Assembly (NCBI GenBank): GCA_017412115.1
Contig: JAFPYR010000016.1
Location: 1 to 50,223, forward strand
From: Bacteroidales bacterium
GTDB taxonomy: Bacteria > Bacteroidota > Bacteroidia > Bacteroidales > UBA3824
Reading direction: 5' to 3'
Length of the DNA: 50,223 bases
Part shown: piece after piece, positions 42,365-47,731 of the stretch
Layout: each line of letters begins with the position of its first letter
How positions within the stretch are numbered: position 1 is the first letter of the stretch
Position numbers and translations under genes: made by a program
The notes under the pieces: generated by a model
What the model was told of the DNA's origin: nothing
Databases searched by the model: none
Seen by the model: only the letters and a program-made list of their open reading frames with translations

Positions 42365-43462
42365 ATGAAAAAGATTATAATAATCAGCATTTTGGCGATA
42401 CTCTTCATTGGGACATTTGTTTTTTTGTGGGGAAAATCGCAACCCGAAGTAATTGAATACGAAGAATTAAAACCTACTATCGGGACAATCAGCAAAAATA
42501 CAATCGTTACCGGTAAATTAGAGCCGAGAAACGAGGTTAACGTTAAACCGCAAATCTCCGGCATTATCACCGAAATTCTAAAAGCTCCCGGTCATAAAGT
42601 TAATCAGGGCGACGTTATCGCAAAAATCAAAGTTATCCCTGACATGGCACAACTCTCAAGCGCAGAAAGCCGTGTCCGCCTTGCTGAAATCAACCTCAAA
42701 CAAGTTGAAACCGATTATAAACGTGACGAAAATCTTTATAATCAGAAACTTATCTCTGCTAACGATTTTGATAAAATCAGCCAACAGTTAAAACAAGCAA
42801 TCGAAGAAAAAGCCGCCGCCGAAGACGCTCTGCAAGTTGTCAGGGACGGTGTTTCAAAGTCAAATGCAAGTGCGTCAAGCACTTTGATAAGGGCGACGAT
42901 TGCGGGCGTTATTCTTGACATTCCAGTTAAAGTCGGCAATTCGGTCATCAATTCCAACTCTTTCAACGACGGCACTACAATCGCCACAATTGCCAATATG
43001 AACGACCTTATTTTCCGCGGTAACATTGACGAAACCGAAGTCGGACAACTCACAGAAGGTATGCCGATGAAGATAACTATCGGTGCGTTACAAGATATGA
43101 CTTTAGATGCGGTTTTGGAATATATTTCACCCAAAGCAATCGAAAATAACGGTGCTAACCAGTTTGAAATCAAGGCGGCAGTACGTCTTAGCGGAGAAAC
43201 AAAAATCCGTGCGGGTTACAGCGCAAATGCTGAAATTGTGTTGTCAGAGGTTAAGAACGTTATAACTGTTCCCGAAAGTGTTTTGGAGTTTGAAGGCGAC
43301 AGCACGTTTGTCCTCATCCCTGACGGCACTAAAACCGACGGCACTAAAAACTATCAGCGCCAAAGCGTTACGACAGGACTTTCCGACGGTGTAAACATCG
43401 AAATCAAATCCGGCATCGACACCACTGCTACAGTACGAGGGCAACAGATAATCAAGGATTAA
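42365..43462 (+). CDS. HlyD/RND-type periplasmic adaptor (MacA-like)
   Basis: A 365-residue membrane-fusion protein: an N-terminal anchor helix (IIIISILAILFIGTFVFLW), a lipoyl half-motif EPRNEVNVKPQISGIITEIL near residue 53, a coiled-coil hairpin from about 95 to 165 (including AEINLKQVETDYKRDENLYN), the second half-motif IRATIAGVILDIPVKVGNSV, then beta-barrel and membrane-proximal domains. It bridges the inner-membrane ABC permeases and the outer-membrane channel encoded next at 43568. Relatively large gaps before and after contain the TACGAAAA hairpins. Confidence 0.9.
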   Translation: MKKIIIISILAILFIGTFVFLWGKSQPEVIEYEELKPTIGTISKNTIVTGKLEPRNEVNVKPQISGIITEILKAPGHKVNQGDVIAKIKVIPDMAQLSSAESRVRLAEINLKQVETDYKRDENLYNQKLISANDFDKISQQLKQAIEEKAAAEDALQVVRDGVSKSNASASSTLIRATIAGVILDIPVKVGNSVINSNSFNDGTTIATIANMNDLIFRGNIDETEVGQLTEGMPMKITIGALQDMTLDAVLEYISPKAIENNGANQFEIKAAVRLSGETKIRAGYSANAEIVLSEVKNVITVPESVLEFEGDSTFVLIPDGTKTDGTKNYQRQSVTTGLSDGVNIEIKSGIDTTATVRGQQIIKD

Positions 43463-43485
43463 TTAATTATTTAACACAAAAATTA

Positions 43486-43528
43486 AACTACGAAAAACGC
43501 TAAATTTTTCGTAGTTATAATTTTTTTT
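43486..43528 (+). terminator. TACGAAAA perfect hairpin with T-tract
   Basis: AACTACGAAAAA (43486-43497) pairs perfectly (12 bp) with TTTTTCGTAGTT (43505-43516), loop CGCTAAA, followed by a T-rich tract. It lies between the adaptor and channel genes and may set their ratio. Confidence 0.6.
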
Positions 43529-43567
43529 AAAATCTATGTTTTTCATTGCTAAGAAAAAAAAAATAAA

Positions 43568-44893
43568 ATGAAAAAATTTGCATCAACCATCATATTTTCA
43601 GCGGTTTTGATGACGACGACCGCCACTGCGCAGACCTGCGAATGGACGTTGCAGGAGTGCACCAATTACGCCGTTGAAAACAACCTTTCGGTAAAGCGCA
43701 CCGAAGACAACCTTCACCGTCAGGAAATCCAATTGAACACCGCCAAAAACGCCTATTTGCCGAGCGTCAACGCGAGTGTGGATCAGAATTTTTCGTTTGG
43801 TCGCGGTCTTACTGCCGACAACACTTATTCCAACACCAACACGCGCTCCACGTCGTTCAACCTCGGCGCGAGCGTCAATCTGTTCAACGGTTTTCAGCCC
43901 AAAAACAACGTCGAACTCAGCAAACTGAACCTCGCCGCATCCACCGCCGACCTTGAAAAGGCGAAAAACGACATTCGTCTTCAAGTGGCACAGGCATACG
44001 TTGAAATCCTTTATAACATGGAAATTGAAGACGTTGCCCGCCGTCAGATAGAAATAGATTCGGCACAAGTAGCTCGTTTGGAGGCATTTGTTGCTAACGG
44101 CAAGGCCTCTGAAGCGGAACTGTCGCAGCAAAAAGCGAGTCTCGCCAATAGTAATTTGACATATACTCAGGCCGTTAACAACCGCAAACTTGCCCTACTG
44201 AACCTTTCTCAACTTTTGGAATTGCCGAGTGCGGGAGATTTTACGATTCAACGTCCCGATACTTTTTCAATTGAGAATGAAGAATTGTCAATTGAAAATT
44301 ATCAATCGACAATTAACTACGACCGACCCGAAATCAAAGCGGAGGAAATTCGCCTTGAATCCACGGAATACAGTTTGAGAATTGCCAAAGGTCAGGCATT
44401 GCCCTCGTTAAATTTAAGTGCCGGAATGGGAACAAATTATTACAATTCGAGCAACGGATTTAAGGCGGAATCCTTTGGCAAGCAACTTGACAACAATTTC
44501 AGTCAGTACATAGGTTTGAATCTTAACATTCCAATTTTCAACCGTTTTCAAGTCCGCAACAATATCCGCGATGTGAAGATTCAGAGAGAAAGTCAGCAAC
44601 ACAGCCTCGAGCTTGCCCGCAAAAATCTTTACAAGGAAGTTCAGCAAGCCTCTCTCAACGCTGAAAACGCTAACGCAAAAGTTGTTGCTGCCAGAGAGGC
44701 AGTCCGCAATGCAGAAACTGCTTTCCGCCTTGCCCAAGCCAAGTACGAAAACGGCAAATCAACCATTACCGAATTCAACGAATCCAAAAACACTTTGCTT
44801 AAATCTCAATCCGACCTCACCCAAGCCGTCTATCAAAGAATGTACAGCATAATGATACTCAAATGGTATCAAGGCGAAGAAATGGGATGGTAA
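43568..44893 (+). CDS. TolC-family outer-membrane efflux channel
   Basis: A 441-residue TolC/OprM-type protein with a signal peptide (about residues 1-22, ending TATAQ), then the WTLQECTNYAVENNLSVKR opening typical of Bacteroidota TolC proteins, two long helical repeats around 110-210 and 320-430, and strands between (SFNLGASVNLFNGFQPKNN, GLNLNIPIFNRFQVRNN). It would complete the tripartite exporter with the ABC proteins and adaptor upstream. Its first third is distinctly GC-richer than the surrounding DNA. It is the last gene of the exporter cluster; a large hairpin lies at 44903. Confidence 0.92.
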   Translation: MKKFASTIIFSAVLMTTTATAQTCEWTLQECTNYAVENNLSVKRTEDNLHRQEIQLNTAKNAYLPSVNASVDQNFSFGRGLTADNTYSNTNTRSTSFNLGASVNLFNGFQPKNNVELSKLNLAASTADLEKAKNDIRLQVAQAYVEILYNMEIEDVARRQIEIDSAQVARLEAFVANGKASEAELSQQKASLANSNLTYTQAVNNRKLALLNLSQLLELPSAGDFTIQRPDTFSIENEELSIENYQSTINYDRPEIKAEEIRLESTEYSLRIAKGQALPSLNLSAGMGTNYYNSSNGFKAESFGKQLDNNFSQYIGLNLNIPIFNRFQVRNNIRDVKIQRESQQHSLELARKNLYKEVQQASLNAENANAKVVAAREAVRNAETAFRLAQAKYENGKSTITEFNESKNTLLKSQSDLTQAVYQRMYSIMILKWYQGEEMGW

Positions 44894-44902
44894 AAATGAA
44901 AA

Positions 44903-44950
44903 AATTATTTGCCATATCACTCATTTTCTGGAGCGATGTGGCAAATAATT
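44903..44950. repeat. large inverted repeat (16-bp arms)
   Basis: AATTATTTGCCATATC (44903-44918) and GATGTGGCAAATAATT (44935-44950) pair over 16 positions with one G-U, loop 16 bases. No T-tract follows. The rest of the 44894-45158 gap contains no recognisable gene apart from the toxin-antitoxin promoter; a second TGTGGCAA word occurs near 44985-45010. Confidence 0.5.
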
Positions 44951-45106
44951 GTAGTCGATAATTTACCACATTAGAGGATTCGGACTCAAACAAAACAAGT
45001 ATTGTGGCAATAAAAAAATATCGTTACTATCGAAGATTTTTAGGCGGCATTATTGTTCTATCTGTGGACTAACGCAAATTTTGATTGCAAAAGGATATAA
45101 TTATTT

Positions 45107-45137
45107 TTTGCCAAATAGATATTTTAGCGTATATTTG
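45107..45137 (+). promoter_or_regulatory. Bacteroidota-type promoter for the YoeB TA pair
   Basis: TTTG at 45107-45110, a 19-base spacer, TATATTTG at 45130-45137, a full match to the consensus. The antitoxin ATG is 21 bases downstream. Confidence 0.75.
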
Positions 45138-45158
45138 CACAAACTAATACCATTGATT

Positions 45159-45407
45159 ATGACAGTTGATTTAAACATAGAAATGTATCGCGCACTCGCC
45201 CAAATTGCAGGTGACGAAACCCTTATGAAACAGGCTGTTGACTTCGTGAAATCGTTGATAAAACGCAAAAAAGAAGCCGACCATACTTTGATGACAAAGG
45301 AGGAGTATTTCGCCAAAATTGACCGTTCGTTGGAACAGGCAAAACGCGGTGAGGTGAAAACTGTTAAAAATAAACAAGAATTGGAAGAATATTTTAACAG
45401 TTTGTAG
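45159..45407 (+). CDS. antitoxin of YoeB-type TA pair
   Basis: An 82-residue antitoxin. I start at the ATG 45159, 21 bases after a consensus promoter, and not at the frame's earlier TTG (45081), which would precede the promoter. The N-terminal half (TVDLNIEMYRALAQIAGDETLMKQAV) is helical and suggests a dimerising DNA-binding region; the C-terminal part (TLMTKEEYFAKIDRSLEQAKRGEV, then LEEYFNSL) fits toxin-wrapping tails of Bacteroidota antitoxins. It precedes the toxin by five bases. Confidence 0.8.
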   Translation: MTVDLNIEMYRALAQIAGDETLMKQAVDFVKSLIKRKKEADHTLMTKEEYFAKIDRSLEQAKRGEVKTVKNKQELEEYFNSL

Positions 45408-45412
45408 GTTCT

Positions 45413-45685
45413 ATGTACGAATTAAAATTCACTCACGAAGCGGATGACGATTTGAAAAAACTCAAAAAGTCGGAACCGGCAGCAGCTAAAAAGGCGTTAG
45501 AGTTGTTGAGTGAGATTATGGAAACACACTATACGGGTCGCGGCAAACCACACCCACTTACGGGAGACCGATCAGATCAATGGTCGAGACGTATTACGCA
45601 AAAACATCGTTTGGTATATACCGTCAACGACAATGAAATAACTGTTCTTATCGTGGCGGCATACGGACACTACGACGACAAATAA
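45413..45685 (+). CDS. YoeB/Txe-family toxin
   Basis: A 90-residue RelE-superfamily mRNA interferase. The YoeB pattern is clear: MYELKFTHEADDDLKKLKKS at the start, GRGKPHPLTGDRSDQWSRRI near residue 43, then HRLVYTVNDNEITVLIVAAYGHYDD at the end with the catalytic HY pair. YoeB cuts ribosome-bound mRNA and is held by its antitoxin, here five bases upstream. The pair lies just before a structured intergenic segment and a type III restriction-modification system, a setting typical of defence-rich DNA. Confidence 0.9.
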   Translation: MYELKFTHEADDDLKKLKKSEPAAAKKALELLSEIMETHYTGRGKPHPLTGDRSDQWSRRITQKHRLVYTVNDNEITVLIVAAYGHYDDK

Positions 45686-45760
45686 TATTAACAAAAATAC
45701 AATTGCACGAAACAGAAAACAACAAAGTAACATATTAAAACATAAAGCATTAGCAATATT

Positions 45761-45937
45761 CGCGTCCAAGAAAAAAAGCCCGGAAAACTGTTTTTCTTTC
45801 GGAAACGGATTATTTTCGCGTTGTTCCCGTTGAGGAAACGCAATCACATCCAATGCTGTGCGCATTACACGGTGCGCGCACATTGTTATTCTATTGGATG
45901 TGGTGCAGGTTTTCTTTCCGGGCTTCCTGTGGACGCG
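45761..45937. ncRNA. candidate structured RNA with nested stems upstream of mod
   Basis: A 177-base non-coding segment with nested perfect pairings: CGCGTCC (45761-45767) with GGACGCG (45931-45937); AAGCCCGGAAA (45776-45786) with TTTCCGGGCTT (45915-45925); CACATCCAAT (45845-45854) with ATTGGATGTG (45893-45902); and TGTGCGC (45857-45863) with GCGCACA (45876-45882). A side hairpin GCGTT/AACGC (45818-45841) lies in the left strand. It is too ordered for chance. On the + strand it is followed by an intrinsic terminator and then mod. On the - strand the second stem is followed directly by a T-tract. The transcribed strand is unknown and no consensus promoter was found. Confidence 0.55.
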
Positions 45938-45944
45938 AAGATAG

Positions 45945-45966
45945 AAAAAGGTGTCGCACCTTTTTT
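45945..45966. terminator. intrinsic terminator 47 bases before mod
   Basis: AAAAAGGTG, loop TCG, CACCTTTTTT: a perfect 9-bp stem with a T6 tract in the + direction, symmetric enough to act on both strands. Placed between the structured segment and the mod ATG at 46013, it would stop transcripts from upstream or act as an attenuator. Confidence 0.72.
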
Positions 45967-46012
45967 GTGTCCGTTGAGCAATGTTGTTTTTGCAAAGAAA
46001 TGACAGCGCAAA

Positions 46013-47725
46013 ATGGAACAGACTAACGAAGAGTTGCAACTCCGCATCCGCGAATTGGAAAAGGAAATTGCAAAACTGCATACACAAATCAAAAAGGAGC
46101 GTTACGGACTTGTATGGCTCGACGTGCCGGAAGGGTTTGAACGCGAAACCGAAAACCAAATCCCCATTTTGGAGGAGGTGAAGGACAAGGCTATCAAAAA
46201 CGACGACGGCAAACCAACGCACATCATCATTGAGGGCGACAACTACCACGCCCTCACCTGCCTCAATTATACCCACAAAGGCAAAATTGATGTTATCTAC
46301 ATCGACCCGCCTTATAATACTGGCAGCGACGGTTTTACATACAAGGACAAACGTTTCTTAAAAGAATTTCCCGACGGCTCGCCTGTGCCCAAAGACCATC
46401 CTTTGCGCCATAGTTATTGGCTTTCGTTTATGAGCAAAAGGCTCGAACTCGCCAAAAATCTTTTGAGCGACAAAGGTGTGATTTTTATTTCAATTGACGA
46501 TAACGAACAGGCAAATTTGAAGTTATTGTGTGATAAGATTTTCGGGGAAAATAATTTTGTGGCACAAGCAATGTGGCATAAAAACTATGCTTCTGCCAAT
46601 GATTCTAAAACATTTTCTAATGTTCTTGATTATATATTAATTTACAAAAAAACGGACAAATTTTTGCGTAAATTATTACCTCGAACAGAAAAACAAAATT
46701 CTTTGTATAAGTATGATTCTAATGATGGTAAGGGGTTGTGGAGACCTGATAATTTGTCCGTGAGAACTTATTCTGCAAATTATGATTATCCTATCGAAAA
46801 TCCAAATACCGGAGTTATCTACAATCCACCCAAAGGCCGGTCTTGGATGACAAACAAAGAAAAAGTTGATCAGTGGATAAATGAAACGCGAGTGTATTTT
46901 GGGTTAAATGGGAAAGGTGCACCGCAATTAAAACGATATTTGTCAGAAGTGCAACAAGGGGTTGTTCCCACAACGTATTGGAATTACGAAGATTGTGGGC
47001 ATAATGATGAAGCAAGGCGTGAAATCAAAATGATTTTTGGTCAACCACCTTTCGATTCTCCAAAACCGACAAAATTATTAATGCAAATTATACAAATCGC
47101 GACTGAATCATCCTCCATCATCCTTGACTTCTTCGCCGGTTCGGGAACAACGCTTCACGCCACGATGAAATTGAACGCGGAGGATGGAGGCAACCGTCAA
47201 TGTATTTTGGTGCAACAAAAAGAAGGCGACAAAAATATTTGTGAATCTGTTACTTACGAACGCAACAAGCGTGTTATCAACGGCTACACCAACGCCAAGA
47301 GCGAGCAAATCCCCGGTCTTGGCAACTCGTTGAAATATTACAAAACGGCTTTTGTGGGCAAACATCCTGCAAAATCGGCTTCCGACGACGACAAAATCCA
47401 ACTTTCGTTGCGGGCGGGTTGCTTGTTGGCGTTGGCGGAAAATACGTTGGAAGAAATCGAAACAACTTCTTGCTTTCAGATTTTTAGCAACGGTAATAGA
47501 CATTTTACCGGCGTGTATTTTACGGGCAAAGCCGCTGAAATTCCGACTTTTGCGCAAAAACTCGAAGCCCTGAGAGACGAAAACAGAAGAAACAAAATAT
47601 CGGCTTATTTTTTCTGTTGGGGCGACAGCGAACAGTTTGAGGACGAATTTACAAGCCTCGAACGCATCTCGCTCAAACCGATTCCAAAGCCGATTCTTGA
47701 CATTTACCAATCGATTAACAATTAA
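46013..47725 (+). CDS. mod: type III restriction-modification system Mod (N6-adenine methyltransferase)
   Basis: A 570-residue DNA methyltransferase, the modification and recognition subunit. A coiled coil (1-35) precedes the catalytic motif DPPYNTGSDGF at residues 98-108 (motif IV), while the SAM-binding FAGSGTTLHATMKLN lies at 374-388 (motif I): this DPPY-first order is the beta class of type III Mod proteins. The region between about 170 and 355 is the target-recognition domain and is visibly more AT-rich (bases about 46520-47095) than both flanks, suggesting domain exchange. It precedes res by six bases. The recognition site is not predictable. Confidence 0.94.
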   Translation: MEQTNEELQLRIRELEKEIAKLHTQIKKERYGLVWLDVPEGFERETENQIPILEEVKDKAIKNDDGKPTHIIIEGDNYHALTCLNYTHKGKIDVIYIDPPYNTGSDGFTYKDKRFLKEFPDGSPVPKDHPLRHSYWLSFMSKRLELAKNLLSDKGVIFISIDDNEQANLKLLCDKIFGENNFVAQAMWHKNYASANDSKTFSNVLDYILIYKKTDKFLRKLLPRTEKQNSLYKYDSNDGKGLWRPDNLSVRTYSANYDYPIENPNTGVIYNPPKGRSWMTNKEKVDQWINETRVYFGLNGKGAPQLKRYLSEVQQGVVPTTYWNYEDCGHNDEARREIKMIFGQPPFDSPKPTKLLMQIIQIATESSSIILDFFAGSGTTLHATMKLNAEDGGNRQCILVQQKEGDKNICESVTYERNKRVINGYTNAKSEQIPGLGNSLKYYKTAFVGKHPAKSASDDDKIQLSLRAGCLLALAENTLEEIETTSCFQIFSNGNRHFTGVYFTGKAAEIPTFAQKLEALRDENRRNKISAYFFCWGDSEQFEDEFTSLERISLKPIPKPILDIYQSINN

Positions 47726-47731
47726 GCAATT

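Noticed and set aside
43598..44131. 177-codon - strand frame inside tolC
   Set aside because: Antisense to a clear TolC protein; no family and no start context.
45821..46003. 60-codon + strand frame inside the structured segment
   Set aside because: It lies over the stems and the terminator, lacks a promoter or family, and is rich in Cys/His as expected from inverted-repeat sequence.
45572..46276. 234-codon - strand frame across the structured segment
   Set aside because: It overlaps the YoeB and mod genes on the other strand and has a composition typical of antisense frames; the inverted repeats explain its openness better than coding.
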